Below the pieces are notes generated by a model. The model searched no databases, was not told the origin of the DNA, and saw only the letters and a list, made by a program, of their open reading frames with translations. 64,000 nucleotides of DNA from Parapristionchus giblindavisi (lineage: Eukaryota; Nematoda; Chromadorea; Rhabditida; Diplogasteridae), in NCBI GenBank assembly GCA_943737045.1, contig CALSFV010000245.1, forward strand, positions 734,109-798,108, written 5' to 3'. The position numbers were made by a program, and so were the translations under genes. This document shows positions 10,440 through 31,019 of the stretch, in pieces; within the stretch, counting starts at the first letter, position 1, and the number at the start of each line of letters is the position of its first letter.

Positions 10440-10631
10440 TTTCTCACCGCTGAATATCGACAGTGTTGACACTGATATGGTTTATCGTTGCTGTGAATTC
10501 GTTGATGTGACCTTAGATGATCAGATCTCGAGAAGAATCGTCCGCACTCTTCGCAATTGTAGGGTTTTTCGCCAGTATGAAGTCGTAGATGGCTACAAAT
10601 ATACCGTATACTTAATTAATAATCGAATTAT

Positions 10632-10645
10632 CATTATTATTATTA

Positions 10646-10710
<65 letters not shown>
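10632..10710. repeat. (ATT)n microsatellite
   Basis: About 25 uninterrupted ATT units, in the intron of the block E ZF copy. The homologous array at 22,181-22,260 is interrupted and partly inverted. Confidence 0.95.
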
Positions 10711-11164
10711 GTTTCGAATTATTGCAAAGCATAGATTAATCATCGCATTGGGACAGTTCAAGAAAATATTTTGACGACTAGATTAAATGAAAAATATATT
10801 TGAAAGATAATCATCCCATATGCAATCATCTTGCATTTATGTGATTACTCGTGGAGTAACAAGGGCTTCAAATCTCGCACGATATAAAAGAGAACCAATT
10901 TTATGATTGATATTCAAAATATTATTATTATTTCAGTATACGTCTAGTATTTCTCTATTTTCAACAACAGAAAAAACAGTATCAAATGTCCCAATAATAT
11001 CATCAATAGACAACCTAAATATGAATGTTTCAATTTTTAATTTGGTACGTATTAAATCCCAGAGCTCAATATCGCTCCTAGCATTTTTTTGCCTTTCATT
11101 CAAAATTCGCAGCGGCACTTCCATATTATATTGTAATAGAAAATCAGAGAGCATCAAAATTTAC

Positions 11165-11172
11165 TATAAAAG
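11165..11172 (+). promoter_or_regulatory. TATA box of CRP copy E
   Basis: TATAAAAG, 45 nt upstream of the ATG at 11,210. Confidence 0.6.
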
Positions 11173-11209
11173 AACAAAATGTTTCATTTTTTCCATCCAG
11201 TGATCAATC

Positions 11210-11618
11210 ATGGTAAGTATTTCCTACTTTTACTTCCTTTTCAAAATGTATTAATCGATAATTTCAGAGCAAGTTCACTATACTTGCTCTACTCTCAGTA
11301 TCTTTTTGCTGTTATTCTCTCAGTCCCTGTGAGGATTTCTGTTATGGTACCGTACTCGGAACCATGGACTGGTGTTACTGTAGTAGATAGTTTACACATT
11401 CAGTGAACGGTCTCTCAATCGATTTTTTTAGTTTCTCATTCTTCAACCTCACTTGCTATAATATGTGCATCAAAAATTGCAACAACAAGACTTTCTGGGA
11501 AGATTGCCTCCCGGAGAAAGGTCCTACCAATAACTTGTATAGATGTTGTATCAACAAGACTGTATGGATGAACCTTAACTGTGACTTTGAATGCTGGACT
11601 ACTGCTGTTGTTGGATAA
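11210..11618 (+). CDS. CRP copy E: secreted 12-cysteine protein, intact, nested in a ZF intron
   Basis: Exons 11,210-11,212 (ATG), 11,268-11,389 and 11,432-11,618, ending in TAA rather than the TGA of copies B and D. Intron 2 has a 4-bp deletion at its donor, which now reads gtttac; the frame across it is unchanged. The 103-residue product keeps the signal peptide, 12 cysteines and sequons. Differences from copy B are few (for example Ser for Asn at 2, Asn for Lys at 76, Phe for Leu at 94). It lies on the opposite strand, inside the intron between ZF exons 13,738 and 10,592. Confidence 0.85.
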
Positions 11619-12633
11619 CTGCTGTACTGATTATTGATAAAACACTAATGTTTGATATATGCGTTATATTTGAATGATATAAATATTCATCAATGACTCA
11701 CGGGAAATGAATAATATTTAATTGTGACCATAATCCTTCCCTTACCACTTAAATTCTCGTTCCACCTTTCACAGTTCGTTTAGTTTCTATTAAATGTGTC
11801 GCATAAGAAAAAAAAATTTCGATGGCATGTCCGCATACCCCATGATCAATTTATTCCGCTCTGTATAGGTTGGTTTCGATGAAACAAATAGTTTACCGTC
11901 AAATGTGACGGAAAAGCATGTTGTATGTTTAAATTCCTCCCGCATGCTAGTGATGTCACGTTTGCTCAAACGCTTTTTCAAGATTCATGGATGTACCCTT
12001 GCTAGGATGTGTTAACGCTCCATCTCACTATCAGACAAAGAGGGAGAATGGTGATAAGAGAGTCTAATTAGAGAAGGATATCCGACCAATAACTCAAGGT
12101 CGTGCAGGGTCTGGGTGGGGGGGGGGATGTTGCGATCTCACGTATTACATCACAGATCAGGTACAAATGTCGCATTCCGTAGACCCATCAGACTCTTTTC
12201 TGGGTTAAAAGGTATTCGAATAGCTATAGGAAAGGAATCGTAACGGTTTTCCCTGGTCGTCAGTTCACTTCACATGATGCACTTTTTTACTATTGATGCA
12301 AGGTATAAAGAACCTCTGCTATTTTAGTGGGGCCAATAATTTAGTCGAGAGTGAAAAGCTGGGCTTGGACCTGGTAGCCAAATTTTAGGGGCAACCAAAT
12401 TATTGGCCCCACCAAAATTGCGGAAATGTTAATTGAAAAGAATTTTCCAGACCTTTGTAATCACTAGAAACTCATAAATGCGCCAATTTTTTTTTCATGA
12501 CTATCATTGTAAAAGTGAGAACCGCCCACTTCTGCTAAACAGTATACCATAAATCACAAATAAAGGAAATTTGCTCACAGTGGCTTGAACAGTTGCATGC
12601 AATCATCAGTCCCTCTAATATTCTTCAGCTTAA

Positions 12634-12746
12634 AGGGAGCGTAACCTCTCTCAATGGTCTCTTCGACACGCAATACTTTCTCGTTGTTAGAGAACAGAGA
12701 AATAGTGTGCACAATGAAGATACCATTGAGAGAGGTTGCGCTCCCT
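12634..12746. mobile_element. K1-family TTAA MITE (absent from block G)
   Basis: 113 bp flanked by TTAA on both sides, with termini AGGGAGCG...CGCTCCCT (left AGGGAGCGTAACCTCTC). The homologous place in block G near 24,190 reads cagcTTAAacag with a single TTAA, an exact empty site. Confidence 0.92.
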
Positions 12747-13889
12747 TTAAACAGTGAAATGCGGAAACGCAACGATCTAGGACACTTTCTCTTTTATCGT
12801 TGAGCGAGATCTTTCACCCTACACTCAAAAATCCTCCGCCCACCCTAATTTCGGTAGCGAAATGACATACACTGTTCCCACGTTCAGAGCGCACGAAAAA
12901 AGTTTGTGACACGAAAAGATCGACGAGGTGGATTACGGTCCCTGTAGTAATCTAGTTTGAAAGGTGGGAGGAAATTGAACCCTTGGTTCAAGAATTGGCT
13001 ATGACATTACTCGAGCATTACACCAAACAGTCATGATTCGTAGGAAGTCCACGAGACAATATCTATCACTTAAAGTATTATGCGGTGTTACATTTTCGAG
13101 ACAGACGCACCCTTCGAGTGTAACGAACTCGTCCACGTCGATTTTTGAAGTCTGCTGTAACACTAGTGAAATCCCCTGATAGGTCATAAAATTAAGGTTT
13201 CTTCCACTTGGGACCCAAAACACTCTAAAATTTAAGTCGACGGACACTAGTCCGAATGTAGAACGATTTTTGACAGCGTGCTTCCGCAATGGTAACACCG
13301 CGCTAGCTAGACTACAAAATTGACGTAAATTTCGGATCGCAAATACCCCTTGATCCTTTTCCTAGAGAGTTCCTTATTGTTAAAGAGTAATCTTAGTGAA
13401 TGAAACGGGATAAATCATTATACTTCCGTACGGAATTTAGATGAGTCTACAGATTTCAGAGAAAGATCCATATAGATGAGATGAGGAATTTTTTAAATGA
13501 GGAATTTAATTAGAACAGTATTTTCATCAATTTCTCGTGAATTGATATTTTCACTTTTTTTCTGAGTCATTTTTCGCAGATAATTTTTAGTTATGTATTT
13601 ATGTTTTTTTAGTTATGTATTAACATTTGCAAAACGATGAAATTCAGCAGAAGCGTTAAAATTTCAAATTTTTGGACCACAAATTACGAAAAAATTTCTG
13701 ACTGTTGATGTAAACGGATTCTTTTTTTTCTACTAACCGAATTAAAATATCCGATCGTCGAAAATCCTTTTGGCAGTGTTCACACCAATAGTCGGGCTTC
13801 TCATCATCATCAGGAAGTTCTGGTTGAACCTCCGAACCTGACAGGGATATGAATTAATAATTTAAATGAACTACCCGCATTTTATTATC

Positions 13890-14012
13890 CTTAAAACGAC
13901 AGATACCTCTCTCAACGGTCTCTTCATTGCGCACACTATTTTTCTGTTTTCTAACAACGAGAGAGCGTAGGTTGTTGAAGAGACCGTCGACAAAGGTTTC
14001 AGTCCCTTGAGA
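13890..14012. mobile_element. K1-like MITE, divergent
   Basis: Contains the K1 core (acctctctcaacggtctcttcattgcg, gagagcgtag, gaagagaccg) and a right end tttcagtccctt, but the left terminus is changed. Duplicated at 25,895-26,017 and closest to the 45,729-45,840 element, suggesting a K1 subfamily. Confidence 0.6.
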
Positions 14013-14159
14013 AGGAGACCTTGAGTTGGCATGACTGACTCCCGCAACGATTAACATGGGATAGAATGTAATGTTGTATGGAAATTAGCGTAAGTGACAA
14101 CGGGAAAATGAGAGAGTCAAGTATGTAAATCGGATAGGCACACTCTACTTGCCTGTGAG

Positions 14160-14900
14160 TCTAGTCTATCTTTGCTTTATTTATAGAGCTTTATAAATCT
14201 TTGCTCTATTGCTCTATTTTTTATATAATATCAGCGATCCCTGGATCTTGCTTATCGTTCTTTTCTTTCGTTACATGCTAGCAAAGGTAACGTCAACATT
14301 ATTTGCATGCTTTTATCGCTTCCGTGGCGCAATCGGCAGCGCGTTCGGCTGTTAACCGAAAGGTCGGTGGTTCGAACCCACCCGGGAGCGTTATTTTTTT
14401 GAATTTTTAAGTGCACGATAAGATTTTTTCTAAAAGAACGCTATATTATTGAAGACGGTCCTCATGCCCAACGAAAGATAATACCGTTTATATTCTGTTT
14501 AACGACGTAATCATTCCTTAAAATATTTCTATAATTTTACAAATAGTACATGATGATATCGATCAAACTGATGTAAGATTTGACGAGTGAGGGTGAAATA
14601 TGTATAAACAAAGAGAGACAACAATAGATAGTGAAAGTCATCATTATTCGAAAGTGAAGCACAAACTGAATTTCATATAGGAGGAAATGAGAGAGAAAAA
14701 CTAAAAAAAATAGAATAGAGGATTGTGACGCTTACTGAAAACCTCGATGCTAGGAATCATCTGTTCCAGTCACTGATTTGACAAAATGAGAAGGGGGGTC
14801 TAGTACATTAATCCTAGACAAAAACAAATCTGGATCTGTTTTCGTAATCCCACAGCGGCACGTACAAAGCGTGACTACCATCTCAAGAAAGCGATGATCA
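14160..14900 (+). repeat. Partial tandem-unit copy with tRNA (matches ~3,620-4,370)
   Basis: Starts mid-sequence at a junction (ctgtgagtctagtctatc) and carries the tRNA-Asn region. It decays after about 14,750. Between 15,015 and 15,640 I see no gene; the short plus frame near 15,313 has no recognisable motif. Confidence 0.75.
14318..14390 (+). tRNA. tRNA-Asn(GTT), copy 4
   Basis: Same 73-nt sequence as the other copies, with all stems intact and a T7 run after gtta. Confidence 0.96.
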
Positions 14901-16021
14901 CATTATGTAGTATATTGTGGGAATAGAAAACTTCAAAAAAATAAATGCACACCCTGTGCTGTAAATTAAAAATCTCCGCTCTGACAATATTCTCTTTCTT
15001 GCCTTGTCTACGAGTATTGCCAAATACCTTAGTCATGTGAAGAACAGCGGTAAAATATGTTTAAAACTACCACATTTCTAAATTGATCGATTAGGGATTA
15101 CTGTAGGTGCACACCATAATTCACGACTTCGTTATAAAAATGATTTTTTCGCCGTAACCCTATTTTAAAAAAAATATGATTTTCAAACTGAAGCTGTGTT
15201 ATGATATTTAGAAGCGATTGAGCAAATAAAAAGTTGTAGGGTTGTTGTAGCAAAACAGTGAAAATTAATTAAATGTGAAATTTTTTTCGAAAATTCAAAA
15301 TTCCAGCCTTCGTTGACCGTTGATCGAAAAACTCCCCTTGACAATAGTTTCTTAGAATTAGCTAAGGAGTCGAATGCGTCCACTCCCGCATCGATTGGAT
15401 TCGAAATAAACTTTTTAGGAAAAGGCGCCAAATCGTTGTGTGGTCACCCCCTGAAGCGAATTTTCAATTGGGAGGAATTTCCAAGTACCAGTGAACTTCA
15501 CTCATTGAGCCTGTAATTATCATACATAAAAGAGAAAAATCCATTTTTCATCGATACCAAAAAATATCCGAGTTGTTGAATTCTCTCAGATAGTGCTTTT
15601 TATGTGTTGTGGGAAAAAAGTATACTTAAATATATTTATGCTGTACAAGTACTATTCGGCTTGATGAGAACCGTAATGAATTCTGGTTGAATCTTAATCT
15701 CGTCATGAATTGGAGAATTGTCTTCGGTGGTGTTTTCAGTTCTGAAAAAAAACGACAATTTATTTATCTACTTAGAAGTAGGAACAAATATCTTGCAATA
15801 AAAAAGATACTGTAAGAAAGATTTCTAATTAGAGTTTTTTTATCTTACGAATTAACTCAAACATCGTAAACCAGAAAACTGAGAAAATACTCTCTGGAAA
15901 AATAATCAAAGTAAATGAAAATTTACTCTCTATTGTCTGCATGATCGTCATTCGTCCAGATTGATCGGCGACTCTGAATTAAATAAAATATTATTCGTAC
16001 TTTTCTAGCCCTCGTGAGATA

Positions 16022-16134
16022 ATTAAGGAAAACCCCATGCTAATTTTACCCTCAGCATTTTACCCTCCTCTCGTAGATAAAGAAAGCGAGAGAACATTGC
16101 CAGAGCGGAGAGACTCAAATAAGCTTGGGCTTTA
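16022..16134. mobile_element. K2-family MITE, partly decayed
   Basis: Follows TTAA near 16,022 and ends before a TTAA near 16,132. It contains ccccatgctaattttaccctc, ctctcgtagataaagaaagcgagag and cagagcggagag. Part of it is found inverted at the 5,836 breakpoint. Confidence 0.6.
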
Positions 16135-16299
16135 ATTCGAGAGGCTCATCCAGTTTTCATTGGGCAAAAAAAAAGTTTTGACACTCACTTTAATTGACCA
16201 TACGGTATAAGTTATTATTGTTCAATTATTGCAAATCCTTAGATATTATAAAAGATCGATAGAAAAACGAAGTATTATTATAAAAGATCGATAGAACAT

Positions 16300-16691
16300 C
16301 TATGACGAACCCAGCCTTCCTCTGCCTGGTTTCAATTTCGATGGATGTTTCGTATGAATATAGCGATTCAACACATTCGAACGAAGCTGAAATATTTAGC
16401 ATAAGTAATTGTAATTCCGAGTTATAATCCAAAGTCAAGATATTTGTTATTTCAGAACCAACAAGACTATTGCGGCTTTCACACTTCCTTATAACATTTT
16501 GTATATACTGAGATCAAAGATCAAAGACCAAAGATCAATTTCTCACAGCTGAATATCGACAGTGTTGACACTGATATGGTTTATCGTTGCTGTGAATTCG
16601 TTGATGCGACCTTAGATGATCAGATCTCGAGAAGAATCGTCCGCACTCTTCGCAATTGAAGGGTTTTTCGCCAGTATGAAGTCGTAGATGG
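16300..16691 (-). pseudogene. C2H2 zinc-finger fragment F (fingers 2-3, finger 3 damaged)
   Basis: Exons 16,547-16,691 (145 nt) and 16,300-16,386 (87 nt), with the usual phases and TAG stop. In the last exon the first zinc-binding histidine of finger 3 is replaced by tyrosine (RYIHTKH instead of RHIHTKH, a CAT to TAT change). Finger 3 can therefore not bind zinc in the standard way. No upstream exons are nearby. Confidence 0.8.
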
Positions 16692-16939
16692 CTACAAATA
16701 TACAAAATACTGATAATCCGTGCGGGATCACCACTCTTGGAAAACCTTTTTAGAGTTTCGAATTATTGCCATTTAATTGTCGAATTGCGACAACTATCGA
16801 TAATATTTTGATGGCTACAATGTGAAATATATTTTTTTTACAGTTTCCCGAACCACAATGTATATTTTTAAAAACTAGTTCAAACTATTAATAGATAGCC
16901 CCAGACAACCGGTCCTTATGGCGAATGTTTCAATTTTAA

Positions 16940-17052
16940 AGGGAGCGTAACCTCTCTCAATAGTCTCTTCGACGCGCAATGCTCTCTCGTTGTTAGAGAA
17001 CAGAGAAATAGTGTGCACAATGAAGAGATCATTGAGTGAGGTAACGCTCCCT
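16940..17052. mobile_element. K1-family TTAA MITE upstream of CRP copy F
   Basis: 113 bp between TTAA duplicates (16,936-16,939 and 17,053-17,056), termini AGGGAGCGTAACC / GTAACGCTCCCT. The other CRP copies have a single TTAA here (caattTTAAtgcat), giving an exact empty site. Confidence 0.92.
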
Positions 17053-17220
17053 TTAATGCATATTTAATTTTTCAAGCTCAATATCGCTCCAACCTTTTTT
17101 TGCCTTTCATTCAAAATTCGCAGCGGCACTTCCATATTCTACTGTAATAGAAAATCAGAGACCATTCAAATTTACTATAAAAGAACAAAATGTTTCATTA
17201 TTTCCATCCAGTGATCAATC

Positions 17221-19103
17221 ATGGTAAGTATTTCCTTCTTTTACTTCCGTTTCAAAATGTATCAATCGATAATTTCAGAACAAGTTCACTATTCTTGCCC
17301 TACTCTCAGTAGCCTTTTGCGGGGGCATGACAGAAGCGCAACGTCTAAAGCGCAACTGCGACTTTTCGACTAAAGCGCAACCATGAAAATCGCAAACGAC
17401 AAAAGCGCAACGGGGCATATCTCGGTCGGGGATGACCGTACGGACCTCTGGATGGGTTTATCCGAGCCCACTCGGTCTACGCTATTATGGCACAAGTTGA
17501 TCTTTGATCTTTCACACCAAAACGACAGAAGCGCAACGGGGCTTATCTCAGTCGGGGATGACCGTACAGACCTCTGGATGGGTTTATCCGAACCCACTCG
17601 GTCTACGCTATTATGGCACAAGTTGATCTTTGATCTTTCACACCAAAACGACAGAAGCGCAACGGGGCTTATCTCGGTCGGGGATGACCGTACGGACCTC
17701 TGGATGGGTTTATCCGAACCCACTCGGTCTACGCTATTACGGCACAAGTTGATCTTTGATCTTTCACACCAAAACGACAAAAGCGCAACGGGGCATATCT
17801 CGGTCGGGGATGACCGTACGGGCCTCTGGATGGGTTTATCCGAACCCACTCGGTCTACGCTATTATGGCACAAGTTGATCTTTGATCTTTCACACCAAAA
17901 CGACAAAAGCGCAAGAAAAATTCAATTATTGAAAATTATGAACATTTTTCATGAAAAATCGGACATAGTTTGGTAATTTTAGTACCATCGGGTGAAGAGA
18001 AACGACTTTTAAATGATTTTTTAGTGGATTCTCTCGCGCGCTCGCTCATATCTCGATCGGAGATGATCGTATGAAATATTTGTCTAAATTTTTTGGGGTT
18101 TGCTATCAATAAACGGATTCGAAATTTAGAAATCATGACTCGAATTGACTCAATTCTGACACAGCACGGTAGAGCTTTTCAGATAAATTTGCGACCAGAT
18201 ATGCCCCGTTGCGCTTATGTCGTTTTGGTGTGAAAGATCAAAGATCAACTTGTGCCATAATAGCGAAGACCGAGTGGGTTCGGATAAACCCATCCAGAGG
18301 TCCGTACGGTCATCCCCGACCGAGATATGCCCCGTTGCGCTTATGTCGTTTTGGTGTGAAAGATCAAAGATCAACTTGTGCCATAATAGCGTAGACCGAG
18401 TGGGTTCGGATAAACACATCCAGAGGTCCGTATGGTCATCCCCGACCGAGATATGCCCCGTTGCGCTTATGTCGTTTTGGTGTGAAAGATCAAAGATCAA
18501 CTTGTCCCATAATAGCGTAGACCGAGTGGGTTCGGATAAACCCATCCAGAGGTCCGTACGGTCATCCCCGACCGAGATATGCCCCGTTGCGCTTATGTCG
18601 TTTTGGTGTGAAAGATCAAAGATCAACTTGTACCATAATAGCGTAGACCGAGTGGGTTCGGATAAACACATCCAGAGGTCCGTACGGTCATCCCCGACCG
18701 AGATATGCCCCGTTGCGCTTTTGTCGTTTGCGCTCAAGGAAGTGCTGCTGCGCATTTGACATTGCGCTTCTGTCATGCCCCCCCTTTTGCTGTTATTCTC
18801 TCAGTCCCTGTGAGGATTTCTGTTATGGTACCGTACTCGGAACCATGGACTGGTGTTACTGTAGTAGATAGTTAGTTTACAAATTCAGAGTACGGTCTCT
18901 TAATAGATTATTTTAGCTTTTCATTCTTCAACCTCACTTGCTATAATATGTGCATCAGAAATTGCAACAACAAGACATTCTGGGAAGATTGTCTCCCAGA
19001 GAAAGGTCCAACCAATAACTTGTATAGATGTTGTATCAACAAAACTGTATGGATGAACCTTAACTGTGACCTTGAATGCTGGACTACTGCTGTTGTCGGA
19101 TGA
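17221..19103 (+). pseudogene. CRP copy F, interrupted in exon 2 by a 1.46-kb foldback element
   Basis: ATG 17,221-17,223, exon 2 from 17,279, then the foldback element (17,321-18,782) inserted in the signal-peptide codons. Exon 2 resumes at 18,783-18,870, and exon 3 is 18,917-19,103 with TGA. The 8-bp CCTTTTGC is duplicated at the junctions. Apart from the insertion the exons are open and the cysteines kept, so inactivation is recent. The TATA box (17,176-17,183) is still 45 nt from the ATG. Confidence 0.85.
17321..18782. mobile_element. Foldback DNA element with inverted arrays of 126-bp repeats
   Basis: The termini are inverted: GGGGGCATGACAGAAGCGC at the left, with its complement at the right, flanked by an 8-bp target duplication CCTTTTGC. 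Each arm holds four tandem 126-bp units (17,398-17,901 and, inverted, 18,219-18,722) containing gacaaaagcgcaac, gatgaccgtacggacctc and ttgatctttgatcttt. Further aaagcgcaac words sit subterminally. Because 126 is divisible by three, 180-208-codon frames are open on both strands; these are by-products, not genes. The central ~310 bp include a piece related to the 27.7-28.7 kb palindrome. No transposase is present. The 8-bp duplication fits hAT-like or P-like transposition. Confidence 0.9.
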
Positions 19104-19419
19104 TTAACTATTTTGCCATTTGATCATAAATTATTTATTTTTTATTGATTAAAGATGGAAACCCAAGATTTTTTCGTAATAAGACTGTTCGCATAGAATG
19201 ATAGATATTCATTACACGAATCGAAAGACATATCTGATATTGATTCCCGATATGTTTAAAGCTCACTATGCGCATTGAAAGTACAACTTTCAAGGCATGT
19301 AGAGAGTGCCCATCCGATTTGCATACTTGCTCTCTCATTTTCTCATTATCCCTTACGCCAATTACCATATAATATAACATTTACATTTAAACATCTTTAT
19401 CAGCATTTGGATGTTATTT

Positions 19420-19850
19420 TAGCTGGGTCGCCATTAGGGTTCTCCATCGACTCCAATCGTGTCTTGCTATTTGCATGAATTGAGGACCAGCTTTTCGAAT
19501 TCATCTCTCTATCTCATTACCGGCTTTCCACGCTTCCTTTTTCCACGTGGAGTCCATTCGAGCACTTTTAGACTCTATCGATCACAACACGATTTCGAGA
19601 GCCTCTCGACCCACATCCATTTCCGAATCACCGCCTCTCCCACCACGTCCTTTAGTCTCGTCATGCCACGCATACGCTCGCTCGAAATATGATCAAGCAC
19701 AGTGACGCCAAGTATCTTTCGTTCGAGTCTGCGCTGAGCAACGGAGAGTTTGTGTTTTTGTTGTCTAGTAAGATACCATGTTTCGGCGCCATATAGGAAA
19801 TATAAACCATATATAATATAGCCATATATAATATAAACAAAAGTCAACAT
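19420..19850 (-). mobile_element. LINE 3'-end remnant (RT C-terminal region)
   Basis: The minus-strand translation contains YGAETWYLTRQQKHKLS, QRRLERKILGVT and DHISSERMRGMTRLKD, the characteristic C-terminal segment of endonuclease/RT non-LTR retrotransposons. It is followed, after a stop, by the VLEWTPRGKRKRGKP tail. It is longer at the 5' side than its inverted partner at 7,600. The RT active site is not included. Confidence 0.75.
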
Positions 19851-20010
19851 GCTTATCGTGGCGGGAGTCAGTCATGCCAACTCATGGGTCTCCTTCTTTA
19901 ATTCAGTGATGTGTAATTCTTGATTTGAATTTTATCTTTGCTCCATAAAACCAGCAATACTTCGTTTCCGCTAGCAAACGTAACGACAACGCTATTTCCC
20001 TCCCATCATC

Positions 20011-20083
20011 GCTTCCGTGGCGCAATCGGCAGCGCGTTCGGCTGTTAACCGAAAGGTCGGTGGTTCGAACCCACCCGGGAGCG
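20011..20083 (+). tRNA. tRNA-Asn(GTT), copy 5
   Basis: Identical to the other four mature sequences. The downstream sequence (gttatcattttgaattttttcc) gives T4 and T6 runs as terminators. Confidence 0.96.
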
Positions 20084-20879
20084 TTATCATTTTGAATTTT
20101 TTCCTGCGTGATGTACAGGTTAAATTCATAAGATTTTTTCTAAATTTAACGTATATAAGTGAAGACGGTCGTTCTACCCAACGAAAGATAGTACCGTTTA
20201 TATTCTCTTTAACACCTTAATCTTTCCGTGTAATGTTTCTATAATGGTACCCATAGTAGAACGTACATGATGATATATGTAGATCAAACTTATTTTAGAA
20301 TTGACAGTATCTTAGTATTGTACTTTGTTATGTCATAGGTTATGAAGTGTTCTAGTTTATCGGTCAGACGCGTTTAGGGTATTTAACCCATCAATATGTA
20401 TAAACAATGGCAAAGAGAGGCAACAATAGATAGAGAAAGTCAGTTCACAATTCATCATTATTCGAAAGTGAAGAATAGTAACACTAACTGAATTTCATGT
20501 CGGCAACAATGAGAGGGAAACAACTCAGAATAGAGGATTACTGAAAACCTCGATTCTTCTCGCTGTAGGAATCAGTTCCAGTCACTTATTTAACAGCATG
20601 TGAAGTGGGTAGATAGCGATATGTCGCAAGAAAAATTATGGGAGAGTTCTCGTGGTCTATACCTATGGATGATGCAAATCGCATCATTCTTATCTGACTA
20701 AAGTCTTATATGATAAATGAATGAAATGAATGAAGTGGGTCTAGCACATTATTCCAACACACAAACAAATCCGGGCATATTTCATTACCCCTCGCGTACA
20801 AAACGCGGCAACCATCCCAAGAAAGCGATGATCACATTCTGTAGTATATTGTAGGAGTACAGAACTTTTAAAAATCAAA

Positions 20880-20985
20880 TGCACCCCCCCGGGCTAATTT
20901 GAAACTCTCCGATCTAGTAATACTCTCTCCCTTTCATTGACTGCGAGTGTTGCCAGAGCGGAGAATAAGATTAACTCTTGGTATG
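20880..20985. mobile_element. K2-family MITE remnant (mirror of 6,536-6,640)
   Basis: Left end gcacccccccgggctaatttg and a centre with tactctctcc...gccagagcggag. The right end has decayed. Confidence 0.55.
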
Positions 20986-21751
20986 ATTAAAAGAAGTATC
21001 TTTTAACATAAAAAGAAGTATCTTGTGGTGGAATACACCCTATGATGCTTTTCGTCCCATCCTCATCTAGCAATTATTGCCTGAAATGGTAAATTGATTG
21101 ATAATATAGATCATAATAGACGTGAAAATGCATTCATAGAATTGGGTACAGTTAAATCAAAAGTAATTATTAGTAGAGGCGATCTATGCTTACAGATAGT
21201 ATAATATATCATATCATATTATGATACTATTTTTTGTGTTGTGGGAAACAAAGTATATGTAAATATATTTATGCTATACAAGCACTATTCGGCTTGATGA
21301 GAACCGTGATGAATTCTGGTTGATTCATAATCTCGTTATGAATTGGAGAATTGTCTTCGGCGATGTTTTCAGTTCTGAAAAAAAAAGAATTTATTTATCT
21401 ATTTAGAAGTTAGAACAACTATCTTGCAATTAAAAAGATACTGTAAGAAAGATTTCTAATTAGATTGTTTTATCTTTCGAATTAACTCAAACATCCTGAA
21501 TCAAAAAACTGCGAAAATAATCTTTTGGAAAACTAATCAAAGTAAATGAAAATTTACTCTTTATTGTCTGCATGGTCGTCATTCGTCCAGATTGACCGGC
21601 GTCTCTGAATAAAATAAAATATAATTCGTACTTTTTTCCCTCGTGAGATAATTAATTGTCCAAACTGTATTAGTTATTAATGCTAATTTATTGCTAATCC
21701 TTAGATATTATAAAATATCGATAGAAAAACGAAGATTTATTAAATGAATAT

Positions 21752-30904
<9,153 letters not shown>

Positions 30905-31019
30905 CTGAAACATCGGAGATTACAGTAAAAATCAATATTTTATGGTTCGCAGCTTTGGAAAAAAAAGGAAATGAGGTGCGAAATGAAGGGCTTGAACATT
31001 GGCATGCAAGGCGTTAGCT

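Larger units (their letters stand above)
10147..13837 (-). pseudogene. C2H2 zinc-finger gene, block E copy (three 3' exons only)
   Basis: Three minus-strand exons with matching phases: 13,738-13,837 (100 nt; acidic stretch then CEHCQKDFRRSDILIR, the body of finger 1), 10,448-10,592 (145 nt; end of finger 1, finger 2, start of finger 3) and 10,147-10,233 (87 nt; finger 3 completed as RRSDVLKRHINTKH, basic tail, TAG). Joined they encode three canonical C2H2 fingers. The exons that lie upstream in the 21.7-30.9 kb paralogue are missing here; beyond 13,837 come a K1-like element and another block boundary. It is probably a 5'-truncated duplicate. The CRP gene at 11,210 lies antisense in its 3.1-kb intron. 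Confidence 0.75.
10140..14160 (+). repeat. Block E, direct duplicate of 21,740-26,160 (block G)
   Basis: Both blocks carry, in the same order, ZF exons (minus), an ATT microsatellite, an intact CRP gene (plus), about 1.9 kb of non-coding DNA and the ZF finger-1 exon (minus). Differences are mainly insertions: block E alone has a K1 MITE (12,634-12,746); block G alone has a K2 MITE (24,537-24,635) and a 432-bp foldback (24,966-25,397). The 11,620-13,730 part holds no recognisable gene apart from short minus-strand frames. Confidence 0.9.
19128..21300 (+). repeat. Inverted segmental duplication, partner of 6,300-8,165
   Basis: Carries the LINE remnant, tRNA-Asn and K2 remnant in mirror order to the first part of the window. 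It joins CRP copy F to sequence that continues to block G. Short frames here have no recognisable content. Confidence 0.8.

Noticed and set aside
10933..11157. Degenerate zinc finger antisense to the CRP promoter
   Set aside because: A loose resemblance (RSDIELWDL) suggested a finger-1 relic, but the true finger-1 exons are at 13,738-13,837 and 25,744-25,843.
11790..11981. 63-codon minus-strand frame identical at 23,333-23,524
   Set aside because: No ATG start, no splice partners; identity follows from the E/G block duplication and says nothing about coding.
17370..18776. Long open frames (178-208 codons) on both strands with a 42-residue repeat
   Set aside because: They come from the 126-bp tandem units (a multiple of three) and are open on both strands and in mirrored arms. 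No start context or known domain.
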